35,738 nucleotides of DNA. Source: Deltaproteobacteria bacterium SG8_13 (lineage in GTDB: Bacteria > Desulfobacterota > Desulfobacteria > Desulfobacterales > SG8-13). The position numbers were made by a program, and so were the translations under genes. A model generated the notes under the pieces. It worked only from the letters and a program-made list of their open reading frames with translations, made no database searches and had not been told where the DNA came from. The stretch spans positions 1 to 35,738 of the forward strand of contig LJNK01000032.1 in NCBI GenBank assembly GCA_001303025.1, written 5' to 3'. Below, one piece after another: positions 1 through 8,162 of this stretch; position 1 is the first letter of the stretch; each line of letters begins with the position of its first letter.

Positions 1-165
1 GAAATCATCCGCAGTATCGTTTTTCAAAATTCGGCGTGAGGTTCGCCGTCCCGCCGCCTCGCCTTCAGCGCGAACGGGATTTTCAAATCGCCGCCGCTGC
101 GAATCGATGGGGGCCCCGGAAAACCCATCCGCAACACAGAATTTTTCCGCTATCTTTTCAACCGG

Positions 166-194
166 TTGACACAATCCAATGGGATCGCTATGTT
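166..194 (+). promoter_or_regulatory. sigma-70-like promoter for the rhodanese-ferritin operon
   Basis: A consensus -35 box TTGACA (166-171) is followed after 17 bases by TATGTT (189-194), which matches four of six positions of the -10 consensus. It would leave a leader of about 190 bases before the start codon at 396. Seen directly; activity is inferred. Confidence 0.45.
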
Positions 195-223
195 TCGGGA
201 CTGGCTATCTACTTTCTCCCAAA

Positions 224-246
224 AACCGGAATAGCAGGTTCCGGTT
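224..246 (+). repeat. perfect 8-bp inverted repeat in the leader
   Basis: AACCGGAA (224-231) and TTCCGGTT (239-246) are exact reverse complements separated by 7 bases. In RNA this is a stable hairpin about 30 bases downstream of the predicted promoter. No run of T follows directly, so it is not a typical intrinsic terminator. It could be a regulatory hairpin or a protein-binding site. Confidence 0.4.
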
Positions 247-395
247 ATGCAACTCTTCATCAATTTTTGGCTTTCCGGCAGCCTGTTGTGCGGCTGCCCT
301 GCTCACCGGATCCGCAACCGGTTCAACCCCCCTCGTATCGGCAAAAAGAACCTCACAGAACTTCAACATGCATCTGATTCGAAAGGATAGAAGTC

Positions 396-1226
396 ATGCG
401 CTGGAAACAGTTTTTTACTCCTGTCAAATCCTTCAGCTTCCAGGAAGCCAAAGACTTTATGGTCAAAACCCCCGGAGATGCCTTTACGCTGCTGGATGTA
501 CGCCAGCCGGCCGAATATGAATCGGAGCACCTTCCCGGTGCCAAATTGATCCCGCTGGCGGACCTGGGCCAACGCCTCGGGGAAATCGATGCCGGCAAAC
601 CGGCCGTCGTCTACTGCGCCATCGGGGGGCGCAGCCGGATCGCGGCCCAGATGCTGGCCGCAAAAGGGTTCAAAGAGGTGATCAACCTGTCCGGTGGGAT
701 CAAGGCCTGGAGAAGCGAAAAGGCCATCGGTGACCAGGAGCTGGGACTGGATCTGTTCTCGGGGAAAGAATCTCCGGAAGAGACCCTTGTTGTGGCCTAT
801 TCGCTCGAGGAGGGGTTGCGGGATTTTTACGTTTCGATGGCCTCGAAAGTAAAAGATGAGAAGGCTCGCCGCCTGTTTGAAACCCTTTCCACCATCGAGA
901 TCAAACACCAGGATCGGATTTTCAATGAATACCAGAAGGTATCCGGCTCTTCGGTAAGCCGGGAGGAGTTTGCGAACCGCATCGTGAATCCGGCCATGGA
1001 AGGGGGGCTGACCACCGATGAGTACCTGAAGCTGTATCAACCGGATTTGGATGTGCCGGCAGAGGTCATCTCCCTGGCGATGGCGATCGAAGCCCAGGCG
1101 CTCGATCTTTATCAGCGCGCGGCCGAACGAGCCGGAACCGAGGCGTCCAAAACCGCGCTGCTGCAAATCGCAAACGAAGAACGATCCCATCTGGAGCAAC
1201 TGGGAAAGCTGTTTGAAAATCTGTAG
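396..1226 (+). CDS. rhodanese-ferritin-like (rubrerythrin) fusion protein
   Basis: Predicted 276-residue cytoplasmic protein. Residues about 12-108 form a rhodanese domain with the active-site loop CAIGGRS and catalytic Cys74. Residues about 130-276 form a ferritin-like/rubrerythrin four-helix domain with two Glu/His metal-ligand helices (ending in IEIKH near 170 and EERSH near 267). Such fusions are common in strict anaerobes; a role in sulfane-sulfur transfer or peroxide defence is family knowledge, while the exact substrate is unknown. The start is fixed by an AAAGGA ribosome site 8 bases upstream (382-387). It is followed 69 bases later by an FAD oxidoreductase in the same direction, which suggests a joint redox or sulfur function. 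Confidence 0.85.
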   Translation: MRWKQFFTPVKSFSFQEAKDFMVKTPGDAFTLLDVRQPAEYESEHLPGAKLIPLADLGQRLGEIDAGKPAVVYCAIGGRSRIAAQMLAAKGFKEVINLSGGIKAWRSEKAIGDQELGLDLFSGKESPEETLVVAYSLEEGLRDFYVSMASKVKDEKARRLFETLSTIEIKHQDRIFNEYQKVSGSSVSREEFANRIVNPAMEGGLTTDEYLKLYQPDLDVPAEVISLAMAIEAQALDLYQRAAERAGTEASKTALLQIANEERSHLEQLGKLFENL

Positions 1227-1295
1227 CGATCCGGCCCTGTCTGTATCGCAGTTTGGGTCGTCGGTATCACCGTTGACGTGGAAAGCAGAGGAAAG

Positions 1296-2411
1296 ATGAA
1301 AAACAGACTCGTAATTGCCGGCGGCGGACACGCCCACATGGTCACCCTGGCGAACCTGCATCGGTTTGTCGAAAAAGGCTGCAGTGTTACGGTGGTAGGG
1401 CCTTCCGAGCATCATTACTATTCCGGGATGGGACCCGGCATGCTCGGAAAGACTTATACGCCCGAGCAAATCCGGTTCGCCACAAAATTTGTCGTCGAGA
1501 AAAAGGGGGGCACCTTCGTGTTGGGAAAGGTGGTGAGAATCGATGCCCGAGAGCAGGTCGTGCACGTGGACTCGGGCGACCGCATACCCTACGACGTGCT
1601 ATCCTGCAACCTGGGAAGCCAGGTGCCGAAAGACTTCATTGAAGATGGTTTGGAAGACATATACCTGGTCAAGCCGATCGAAAGACTGCTGGCGGCGCAG
1701 CAGCGGATTCTGGAATTGGGCCGCCGGCAGAAGCTGACCATCGGTATCATCGGCGGCGGACCTTCGGCTGTGGAAATCGCGGGGAACCTCTGGCGACTGA
1801 CCCGTGAACCGGGGCTGCAGCCGGCTAAGATCAGCATACTGACCAGCGACACCCTCATGCCGCATCATCCCGCCGGTGTGCGCGCCAAAGCCCGGTTCTC
1901 GTTGAAAAGACGCGGAATTGAGGTGGTGGAGGGCTGCAGGGTTCATAAAATCAGGGCCGGTCAGGTGACCGAGACATCCGGGAAAACCCATGACCTGGAC
2001 ATCATATTCGTCGCCATCGGAGTAAAGCCGAGTCCGGTTTTCGCCGCTTCCGGGCTGCCTGTCGGCCCGGATGGAGGACTGCTGGTCAACCGCTACCTGC
2101 AAAGCGTTGCACACGAAAACATATTCGGTGGTGGGGACTGTATCTATTTCAAAGAATCTCCGCTGGATAAGGTGGGGGTATACGCCGTTCGCCAGAATCC
2201 GGTGATTTACCATAACCTGATGGCGACGCTCGATACCGGCCCGCTGCAGCCGTTTGAGCCCGGCGGTGCCTATCTTCTGATTTTCAACCTGGGCGACGGC
2301 ACCGGTATCTTCCACAAATGGTGGCTGCTGTTCGGCGGTCGGTTGGCCTTTACCATCAAAGATTATGTTGATCGCAGGTTCATGAAAACCTTCCAGGCAC
2401 TGGAGCAATGA
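1296..2411 (+). CDS. FAD/NAD(P)-dependent pyridine nucleotide-disulfide oxidoreductase family protein
   Basis: Predicted 371-residue protein. The N-terminal FAD-binding glycine motif is AGGGHAHM (residues about 8-15), followed by the YSGMGPGM segment typical of NDH-2-like proteins, including those fused to selenide-water dikinase. A second dinucleotide motif, IGIIGGGPSAVEIAG, lies near residues 150-164, and a C-terminal FAD motif (GGGDC) near 280. A GTG at 1278 is in frame, but the ATG at 1296 has the better ribosome site (GAGGA). The family includes type II NADH dehydrogenases and sulfide:quinone reductases; no diagnostic residue lets me choose. Its stop overlaps the next start by ATGA, indicating translational coupling. 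Confidence 0.8.
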   Translation: MKNRLVIAGGGHAHMVTLANLHRFVEKGCSVTVVGPSEHHYYSGMGPGMLGKTYTPEQIRFATKFVVEKKGGTFVLGKVVRIDAREQVVHVDSGDRIPYDVLSCNLGSQVPKDFIEDGLEDIYLVKPIERLLAAQQRILELGRRQKLTIGIIGGGPSAVEIAGNLWRLTREPGLQPAKISILTSDTLMPHHPAGVRAKARFSLKRRGIEVVEGCRVHKIRAGQVTETSGKTHDLDIIFVAIGVKPSPVFAASGLPVGPDGGLLVNRYLQSVAHENIFGGGDCIYFKESPLDKVGVYAVRQNPVIYHNLMATLDTGPLQPFEPGGAYLLIFNLGDGTGIFHKWWLLFGGRLAFTIKDYVDRRFMKTFQALEQ

Positions 2412-2923
2412 CAGACAAACGGTTCCGATTGAAATCTTGTGTCCATCCCCGGCAGAGCCGTCTGGCGCTAAACCGGCTGCTTATATTCAGCATGGTGTCG
2501 GTGATCGGTATTTGCATGATGGCCTTGACCCCTTCCGCCTCGGCCGGTGATTTCGACGGATCCAAACCACTGGCCGGAACCACCGGCAAAATCATCGAAA
2601 TCAATTCATACAAGATTATCGATGACATCGATCCGGACACCGTCGGTCTTCCGAAACACTTTCTGATCGACTTCGGCGCCAGAACCCTGCGCCCATCCAA
2701 AGACAGCCGGATAAGAAAGAGCATATCGTTTACCAGCCTGGTTCACATCGAAAACAAGACGATCCTGCAAGGCGTGGATGCAGGCGTCGATGGGGTGGAT
2801 GACGGCCTGGCCTGGAGCCTGGCCATCAGCAAAAAGGATGGCAAAGCCGTTCTTTCCGCATCCGGTGACGGTGTGGCCTATGTCGTGTTCGCCACGTGCA
2901 CCCCCGTTGACGATCGCCGGTAG
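2408..2923 (+). CDS. exported protein of unknown function
   Basis: Predicted 171-residue protein not recognised. A basic N-terminus and hydrophobic segment (residues about 22-43) end in a plausible signal-peptidase site after ASA (about residue 46), so it is probably exported. The mature part is rich in Asp, Lys and beta-strand-like sequence with no Cys cluster or catalytic motif visible. The ATG lies in the ATGA overlap with the preceding oxidoreductase stop, which supports both the start and co-expression. A periplasmic partner of the upstream redox protein is possible but is only inference. Confidence 0.6.
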   Translation: MTDKRFRLKSCVHPRQSRLALNRLLIFSMVSVIGICMMALTPSASAGDFDGSKPLAGTTGKIIEINSYKIIDDIDPDTVGLPKHFLIDFGARTLRPSKDSRIRKSISFTSLVHIENKTILQGVDAGVDGVDDGLAWSLAISKKDGKAVLSASGDGVAYVVFATCTPVDDRR

Positions 2924-3145
2924 CCGGTTCTGCCTGCTTTCTTCCGAATTTTGTCCGGCGGGCAAAGGGTGCGATGCCCGCAAGATCGAGATGGTCTTCG
3001 ACTACCGGTCGCAAAAGCGATCATCCCCTGCTCCGGGTCGCCTTGTAATTTTGCATGGCGGCCTTATTTATTGGGAAGCGTGAGACGTTGCCATCCTTTA
3101 TTGAATGGCTTTAAGACCTCGCCGATATAGGAGAACAGGCAAAAT

Positions 3146-3616
3146 ATGACGGCAAACTCGAAGACTTGCAAGGCGGTCGCTACGGCGGTCTTTTTTTCGA
3201 CGCTGTTCGTGTGCCATGCCATCGGTGCGGAAATCGTCTATACCGATCGGCACCTGGTGCGCTATGACACCGGTGTGGTGTACGACACCGAAACCGGCCT
3301 GGAGTGGTATGCGGGACCGGATAAGGGCACGAGCTGGCAGGAGGCCAAAGATTGGGTGACCGGGCTCGAAGCGCTGGGCGGCGGATGGCGCATGCCGACC
3401 CGCAGCGAACTGGGCGCCCTCTACCACATCGGTGACGGGGTGAACAACATCACCTATCTGCTCTACAATTCGGGATTCTGGATATGGGCCGGTCAGAGCG
3501 AAGATTCATCCTCCCGGTGGATATTCAGCTTCAGTTACGGCGGTGAAGGCTGGCCCGGCTTTCCTCCGGCCGACGGCGGCCGGGTGATAGCCGTGCGACC
3601 GCGGCGGATCTATTGA
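3146..3616 (+). CDS. exported DUF1566 (Lcl C-terminal domain-like) protein
   Basis: Predicted 156-residue protein. A signal peptide (residues 1 to about 28, cleavage after AIGA) precedes a domain with hallmarks of the DUF1566/Lcl_C family: TGLEW near the start, W-x2-A-x2-W in the middle (GTSWQEAKDW), GGGWRMPTRSEL, a W-rich stretch (GFWIWAG), and a closing IAVRP motif. These domains are found in secreted or surface proteins with a C-type-lectin-like fold; the ligand is unknown. An AGGAG lies 12 bases upstream of the ATG, slightly far. It is 222 bases from the preceding gene and may be transcribed alone. Confidence 0.7.
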   Translation: MTANSKTCKAVATAVFFSTLFVCHAIGAEIVYTDRHLVRYDTGVVYDTETGLEWYAGPDKGTSWQEAKDWVTGLEALGGGWRMPTRSELGALYHIGDGVNNITYLLYNSGFWIWAGQSEDSSSRWIFSFSYGGEGWPGFPPADGGRVIAVRPRRIY

Positions 3617-3762
3617 ATTTCACCCGGTGCAGATAAGTGCGACCGGCGATCACCGAAAAGGTTCACATCCACTGTCAAGGGTCAAACGGCACCCCGGTAC
3701 CTCGATGTTCAACACGTACAGACGTGCGCACCGGCAGCCGGCAAACCGCGCCTCCGCCATGC

Positions 3763-3873
3763 TTACCTGAATGTTGCCATCACTTTCTTGAATGCCGGCT
3801 GCACCCGGGCGTTCGTCTCATATTAGCCACAAAACGAGATCCGTAAATGCCCGCGATCGTGATACCCGCCGCA
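3763..3873 (-). pseudogene. C-terminal remnant of a class I/II aminotransferase
   Basis: Read on the minus strand, this 37-codon stretch aligns with the C-terminus of the intact aminotransferase at 6885-8066. GYHDRGHLRISFC corresponds to GFHGPGHFRISFC, and FKKVMATFR followed by a stop corresponds to FKKVMQRYT followed by a stop. The fragment carries an in-frame TAG in the middle and loses similarity upstream, where another in-frame stop follows within six codons. The DNA also shows similarity over about 95 bases. It is therefore a relic of a second, deleted paralogue or of a partial duplication. Confidence 0.75.
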
Positions 3874-3967
3874 CCAAAATATGAAATGCTACACAAATTC
3901 TTCCAGGGATGCAATCTGACAGCTGTTCTGTAAAGATTTCATGAAAATCGCCAATTACCAGAGGTTG

Positions 3968-3996
3968 TTGACAAAGCGATAGCGGCACCGTACCAT
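3968..3996 (+). promoter_or_regulatory. sigma-70-like promoter for the zinc protease-rimK-deacylase operon
   Basis: A perfect TTGACA (3968-3973) is followed by a 17-base spacer and TACCAT (3991-3996, four of six matches). It lies about 90 bases before the first gene of the operon, in an AT-rich stretch. Seen directly; activity is inferred. Confidence 0.5.
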
Positions 3997-4083
3997 TAGA
4001 CAGATTCTAAAATCATTTTTTACTATAATATAAGGCAGTTATTATCTAATTCCGATTTCCCTCATCGGGAAAGGACCGCGTTA

Positions 4084-4587
4084 ATGGCATCTCCCCCTGG
4101 AAAGGGTTGCAATGAAGATCGGCCCACCATCGGTTGGAAAGAATGGCTGGCACTACCCCATTTGCGAATTCCCGCCATAAAAGCAAAGATTGACACGGGT
4201 GCGCGCACTTCCGCACTCCACACCTTCAGCATCGAGGAGTATTCTGCTGGCAACCGAATGATGGTGCGATTCGGCATCCATCCGCTGCAAAAAAGGCAGG
4301 ACGTCGAATTGTTCTGCACGGCGCCGGTCATCGACCGCCGGCGTGTCAAAGATTCGAGCGGGCACGTTGAAATGCGTTATGTCATTGAAACCATAGCCCT
4401 GCTTAGAAAAGTGCAATGGCCGATACAGGTAACGTTAACCAACCGCGATCGCATGATGTTCAGAATGCTGCTAGGCCGAAAAGCACTCGAACATCATTTT
4501 ACCATTGATCCCGCAAATTCATATATGAACGGACGAACGCTGGCCAGAGCGTATCGTGGCGTTTCATCGAAGAAAGGCAGAAAATGA
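4084..4587 (+). CDS. retropepsin-like 'ATP-dependent zinc protease' (RimB family)
   Basis: Predicted 167-residue protein of the family annotated as ATP-dependent zinc protease/RimB (PF05618), which has a retropepsin-like fold. The aspartyl-protease-like motif KIDTGA is present (Asp37-Thr38-Gly39), with the downstream MLLGRKAL segment that is also typical of the family. Members are usually encoded beside RimK-type ligases and are thought to remove or process the amino-acid tails the ligase adds. Its stop overlaps the rimK start by four bases (ATGA), so the two are probably translationally coupled. The length is normal for the family. Confidence 0.85.
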   Translation: MASPPGKGCNEDRPTIGWKEWLALPHLRIPAIKAKIDTGARTSALHTFSIEEYSAGNRMMVRFGIHPLQKRQDVELFCTAPVIDRRRVKDSSGHVEMRYVIETIALLRKVQWPIQVTLTNRDRMMFRMLLGRKALEHHFTIDPANSYMNGRTLARAYRGVSSKKGRK

Positions 4588-5489
4588 AGATCGGTATTCT
4601 TTCCCGCAATTCGGAACTTTACTCGACCCGCCGGCTGGTTGACTCCGCAAAGGAGCGCGGACACACGGTGTCGGTTATCAATCCCCTGCGTTGCTATATG
4701 GACATCACATCGCATCATCCGGCGATTCACTACAAAGGCGAAAGGCTGGAAGGATTCGATGCCGTCATCCCTCGCATCGGTGCATCCATCACTTTTTACG
4801 GCACGGCAGTGGTGCGCCAATTCGAAATGATGGGGGTCTACAGCCTGAACGAGTCGGTGGCCATCAGCCGATCACGGGACAAGCTTCGCAGCCTTCAGCT
4901 GCTGGCACGCAAAGGAATCGGACTGCCGGTCACCGGTTTCGCCCACTCCACCGTTTTTACCGACGATCTGATCGCGATGGTGGGCGGCGCACCGCTTGTC
5001 GTCAAGATGATTGAGGGGACCCAGGGAGTCGGCGTGGTTCTGGCTGAAACCCAAAAGGCGGCACAGAGCGTCATTCAGGCTTTTCGAAGCCTGAAAGCCA
5101 ATATTCTGGTGCAGGAATTTATTAAAGAATCCCGCGGCACTGATCTGCGCTGTTGGGTCATCGGTTCAAGGGTTGTGGCGGCCATGCAAAGGCGGGGTCC
5201 GGCAGGGGAATTCCGGTCAAACCTGCACCGTGGTGGAAGTGCGGAAAAGGTACGGATTAACCCCGAGGAGCGCTCCACGGCTGTTCGAGCCGCAGGTATC
5301 ATGGGCCTGCGGGTAGCCGGCGTGGATATGCTGCGATCAAACCACGGGCCGGTGGTCATGGAAGTCAACTCCTCGCCGGGACTGGAGGGTATCGAGAAAT
5401 CTACCGGTGCAAACGTGGCCGAAATGGTGATCGCATACATCGAGAAAAATGCGCAACACGGCAAAACGCGCACCAAAGGCAGCGGTTGA
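4584..5489 (+). CDS. rimK: RimK-type ATP-grasp alpha-L-glutamate ligase
   Basis: Predicted 301-residue protein matching RimK (ribosomal protein S6 modification) family length and layout: an N-terminal pre-ATP-grasp domain beginning MKIGILSRN, a central ATP-grasp ([17 protein letters not shown], about residues 135-153; VQEFIKE near 175), and the C-terminal Mg/ATP-binding segment GVDML...VMEVNSSPG near 250-265. Family members add glutamate (or other amino acids) to a protein or small-molecule carboxylate using ATP. Whether S6 is the target here is unknown. It sits between the RimB-like protein and an AstE-like deacylase, an arrangement seen in other bacteria. Confidence 0.88.
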   Translation: MKIGILSRNSELYSTRRLVDSAKERGHTVSVINPLRCYMDITSHHPAIHYKGERLEGFDAVIPRIGASITFYGTAVVRQFEMMGVYSLNESVAISRSRDKLRSLQLLARKGIGLPVTGFAHSTVFTDDLIAMVGGAPLVVKMIEGTQGVGVVLAETQKAAQSVIQAFRSLKANILVQEFIKESRGTDLRCWVIGSRVVAAMQRRGPAGEFRSNLHRGGSAEKVRINPEERSTAVRAAGIMGLRVAGVDMLRSNHGPVVMEVNSSPGLEGIEKSTGANVAEMVIAYIEKNAQHGKTRTKGSG

Positions 5490-5490
5490 C

Positions 5491-6504
5491 ATGCAGAGCG
5501 CCATGAAGATTGCCGGAACGACGGTGAAACCCGGTACGCAGGCGACCATTGATATCCAGGTGGCCCGGCTATACACGCACACGGACATGGCTATGCCCGT
5601 CCATGTCATTCACGGACGCCAGGATGGACCAAGGCTGTTTATCTGTGGGGCCATACATGGCGATGAGATCATCGGTACCGAAATCATACGCCGCCTCATT
5701 AATCTCAAAAAAATCAAAAAGCTGCGCGGCACCCTGATTGCCGTCCCGGTGGTCAATATCTACGCCTTCTTGCAGCAATCCCGTTACTCTCCCGACAGGC
5801 GGGACCTTAACCGGTTTTTCCCCGGATCGGCAAAAGGTTCGCTGACCTCACAACTGGCCGCTACGTTCATGGATGAAATAGTACACGGCTGCCAATATGG
5901 CATCGATCTGCATGCGGGTTCCAACCACCGTGCCAATTTGCCCCAGATCCGGGCTGACATCAAGATTCTCGAAACACTTCGCATCGCCAGAGAATTTCAG
6001 GTGCCGGTAGTTATAGACGCCGCCACCCGCGAGGGTTCCCTTCGGCATTCAGCTGCTGAAAAGGGCATTCACATGCTTTTATATGAGGCCGGTGAAGCCC
6101 TGCGATTCGATGAAGAAGGAATTCGGGCCGGTGTTAGAGGTGTGCTAGGGGTAATGACCGCCGTCGGCATGCTGCGCCGTTCCGGGCGGCGGAAATCGGT
6201 CATCGATCCCCTGATAGCCGACTCGACATCCTGGGTGCGCGCTCCTGCCAGCGGAATATTGCACATGGAGTCTCCCTTGGGCGGCAGGGTAGCCAAAAAC
6301 AGCCGAATCGGTATTATTGCAGATCCCTTCGGCAATCAAGAAATTGACATTCGCTCACCGGTATCCGGGATGGTGATCGGCCGTTTGAACCTGCCCCTTG
6401 CGCAGCGGGGTGATGCGATCATTCACATTGCTCATCTGGACCGTCTCAAAGGAATCGAGCCGATCATCGAAGAATTTCGAGAAGAAATAATTGAACAGTC
6501 TTAA
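5491..6504 (+). CDS. succinylglutamate desuccinylase/aspartoacylase (AstE/ASPA) family protein
   Basis: Predicted 337-residue zinc-dependent deacylase or carboxypeptidase-like protein. The zinc ligands are visible as GAIHGDE (His and Glu) and IDLHAG (second His), and the substrate-binding DLNRFFPG motif lies between them. The C-terminal third (APASGILHMES onward) resembles a lipoyl/biotinyl-like beta domain often attached to this family. I chose ATG 5491, one base after the rimK stop; an in-frame ATG at 5449 would overlap rimK by 41 bases. Grouping with the ligase and RimB-like gene suggests it hydrolyses an amide made by the ligase, which is inference. Confidence 0.85.
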   Translation: MQSAMKIAGTTVKPGTQATIDIQVARLYTHTDMAMPVHVIHGRQDGPRLFICGAIHGDEIIGTEIIRRLINLKKIKKLRGTLIAVPVVNIYAFLQQSRYSPDRRDLNRFFPGSAKGSLTSQLAATFMDEIVHGCQYGIDLHAGSNHRANLPQIRADIKILETLRIAREFQVPVVIDAATREGSLRHSAAEKGIHMLLYEAGEALRFDEEGIRAGVRGVLGVMTAVGMLRRSGRRKSVIDPLIADSTSWVRAPASGILHMESPLGGRVAKNSRIGIIADPFGNQEIDIRSPVSGMVIGRLNLPLAQRGDAIIHIAHLDRLKGIEPIIEEFREEIIEQS

Positions 6505-6884
6505 ATCCGAACAGGGGACCTTTTCACATAACGGCCCCCATAGCTCCGGGATTGCACGAAACACGGATCCAATGAATGCAGATCATAATTCATTTCGAAC
6601 TGAAAGGGACGTGTCGTATTCGGCAGAATGTAATATAAAGAGGGAATTACCAAAAAACAGGATGGTCGCATCCGATCCTGGCTTGAAGGACTCGGAGAAA
6701 TGTTCGCGGTCAAAGATCCCTTCTCCTGGTCTCAGCGGTTCCTTGCGATTTGGTGATGTGAATACCCGTTGAGAGCCTGGCGGTACCTGCAGGCTGCGGT
6801 AACTGCTCCGTGGATTCACATGTCGATCAAATGCGATCGCGCCGTTGCCCTGTTCCCTGCCGGAACCGCAAAGCATCGGCGGAC
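6505..6884. other. gene-free convergent intergenic region
   Basis: This 380-base stretch separates two convergent genes. No gene is supported. One frame (6634-6756, plus strand) has a protein-like composition (DGRIRSWLEGLGEMF near its middle) but no usable start codon, so it may be a relic. No clear intrinsic terminator with a T-run was seen. Confidence 0.45.
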
Positions 6885-8066
6885 TTATGTGTACCTTTGC
6901 ATCACCTTCTTGAAACCCGGCAGTGCGCGGGTGATCGTCTCATCCTCCACACAAAAAGAGATCCGGAAGTGCCCGGGGCCGTGAAACCCGCTGCCGGGCA
7001 CCGTGAGGATCAACTCCTGCTGCAGCTCCTTTACAAAAGCTACATCGTCGGCGATCGGTGTGCGCGGGAACAGGTAAAACGCCCCCGGCGGGGTGACGAA
7101 CTCATAGCCGGCGTCGGCCAGGCCCGCGCAGAGCAGGTCCCGTTTGCGTTGATAGGCCGAGCTGTCGACACTGGCTCCCTGCACCCGGGCGACCACCCGC
7201 TGCATCAAGGCCGGCGCGTTGACGAAGCCGAGGATACGGTTGGCCAGCGCCATGCCGTCGAGCAGCTGCCGGCGGTGAGCGGCCTTGGGGTTGACGGCCA
7301 CATAGCCGATCCGCTCTCCGGGTATGGAAAGATCTTTGGAATAGGATGTTGCGATGATGCTGTCTTCGTAATGCGGGAATATGGCCGGCACCTGCAGGCC
7401 GTCAAAGATGATCCGGCGATACGGCTCGTCGGATATCAGGTAAATGGTGCGTCCGTATTGCGTGCTCTTGTCCCGCAGCAGCTGTCCCAGCTGCGCAAGG
7501 CTTTCTGCGGAGTATACCTGACCGGTGGGATTGTTGGGAGAGTTGATCAAAACGGCCTTGGTGCGCCCGGTTATCGCTTCTTCCAGGGCGTTCAAATTCA
7601 GGGTGTGGTCGGCACGGCAGGCCGCGGTTTTGAACACCCCGCCATGGTTGTCGGTGTAGAAATGGTACTCGACAAAACAGGGGGCCGGCGAAATCACCTC
7701 GTCTCCGGGATCCAGAATCGCCTTGAGGGTCACGTTCAGGGCGCCGGCCGCCCCGACGGTCATGATGATCTCCTGGCCGGTTACGGCCGCCTGCTGTTCG
7801 GCAGAGACGGTTTCGGCAATGACCGCACAGACCTGGGGGAATCCCGTGTTGGGCATGTAACGGTGATCGACGGGGCCGCTGGTATTGACCGTATCCTTGA
7901 GTGCCTCGCTGAACTGCGACGGTGGCGGCAGGTTCGGGTTGCCCAGGCTGAAATCGAAGACATTTTCCGCCCCGTGCTCGGCTTTCAGCCGGGCACCTTC
8001 GGTAAACATCTTCCGGATCCAGGACGACTTTTCTATGATGGTTTCGACTTTCTTGGCAATGGTCAT
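6885..8066 (-). CDS. PLP-dependent class I/II aminotransferase
   Basis: Predicted 393-residue fold-type I aminotransferase. The PLP lysine lies in SYSKDLSIPGERIGY, the Asn/Pro motif is NSPNNPTG and the Asp/Tyr motif is ISDEPYRR. The C-terminal substrate arginine motif is HFRISFC. Members of this group transaminate amino acids including aromatic ones; substrate cannot be read from sequence. The start ATG (8066) is preceded by AAGGAG with a 6-base spacer; an upstream in-frame TTG at 8072 abuts the ribosome site and is unlikely. It is the last gene of a minus-strand operon with two acetyltransferases and diverges from the bam operon, so supply of aryl-pyruvates to IorAB is plausible. Confidence 0.88.
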   Translation of the reverse strand: MTIAKKVETIIEKSSWIRKMFTEGARLKAEHGAENVFDFSLGNPNLPPPSQFSEALKDTVNTSGPVDHRYMPNTGFPQVCAVIAETVSAEQQAAVTGQEIIMTVGAAGALNVTLKAILDPGDEVISPAPCFVEYHFYTDNHGGVFKTAACRADHTLNLNALEEAITGRTKAVLINSPNNPTGQVYSAESLAQLGQLLRDKSTQYGRTIYLISDEPYRRIIFDGLQVPAIFPHYEDSIIATSYSKDLSIPGERIGYVAVNPKAAHRRQLLDGMALANRILGFVNAPALMQRVVARVQGASVDSSAYQRKRDLLCAGLADAGYEFVTPPGAFYLFPRTPIADDVAFVKELQQELILTVPGSGFHGPGHFRISFCVEDETITRALPGFKKVMQRYT

Positions 8067-8162
8067 GAGCAACTCCTTTTGGCAAACGAACGTGTTATCG
8101 GTGCATCATTTCAGTAGGTCGCAGATTTCAAGATGCGACCGGCACGGCCGGCTTTTTCCGGC

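Larger units (their letters stand above)
1..395. other. gene-free leader upstream of rhodanese-ferritin gene
   Basis: No convincing gene is visible here; the open frames in this stretch lack a ribosome binding site and look non-coding in composition. It contains a sigma-70-like promoter and a perfect inverted repeat (listed separately), so it is best read as the promoter and roughly 200-base 5' leader of the gene starting at 396. An upstream gene may end before the window. Confidence 0.5.
3617..4083. other. gene-free region with an aminotransferase remnant and promoter
   Basis: No intact gene is supported in this 467-base stretch. It holds a decayed fragment of an aminotransferase 3' end on the minus strand (3763-3873) and a sigma-70-like promoter for the following operon (3968-3996). 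The part after 3880 is AT-rich compared with the surrounding sequence. Confidence 0.6.

Noticed and set aside
36..377. 113-codon plus-strand frame near the left edge
   Set aside because: No ribosome site, unusual Pro/Arg/Gln-rich composition, and it overlaps a good promoter and hairpin.
363..1565. 400-codon open frame on the minus strand
   Set aside because: It lies antisense to the rhodanese-ferritin and flavoprotein genes, whose domains are clear; it has no recognisable motifs and reflects the high GC third positions of the real genes.
3637..3846. 69-codon plus-strand frame
   Set aside because: It runs antisense through the aminotransferase relic and has no ribosome site or protein-like composition.
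6634..6756. Protein-like 40-codon frame (DGRIRSWLEGLGEMF region)
   Set aside because: Composition looks real, but there is no usable start codon with a ribosome site before the middle of the frame; possibly a relic, not enough to call a gene.
6810..8117. 435-codon plus-strand frame
   Set aside because: Antisense shadow of the aminotransferase, which has all its PLP motifs on the minus strand.
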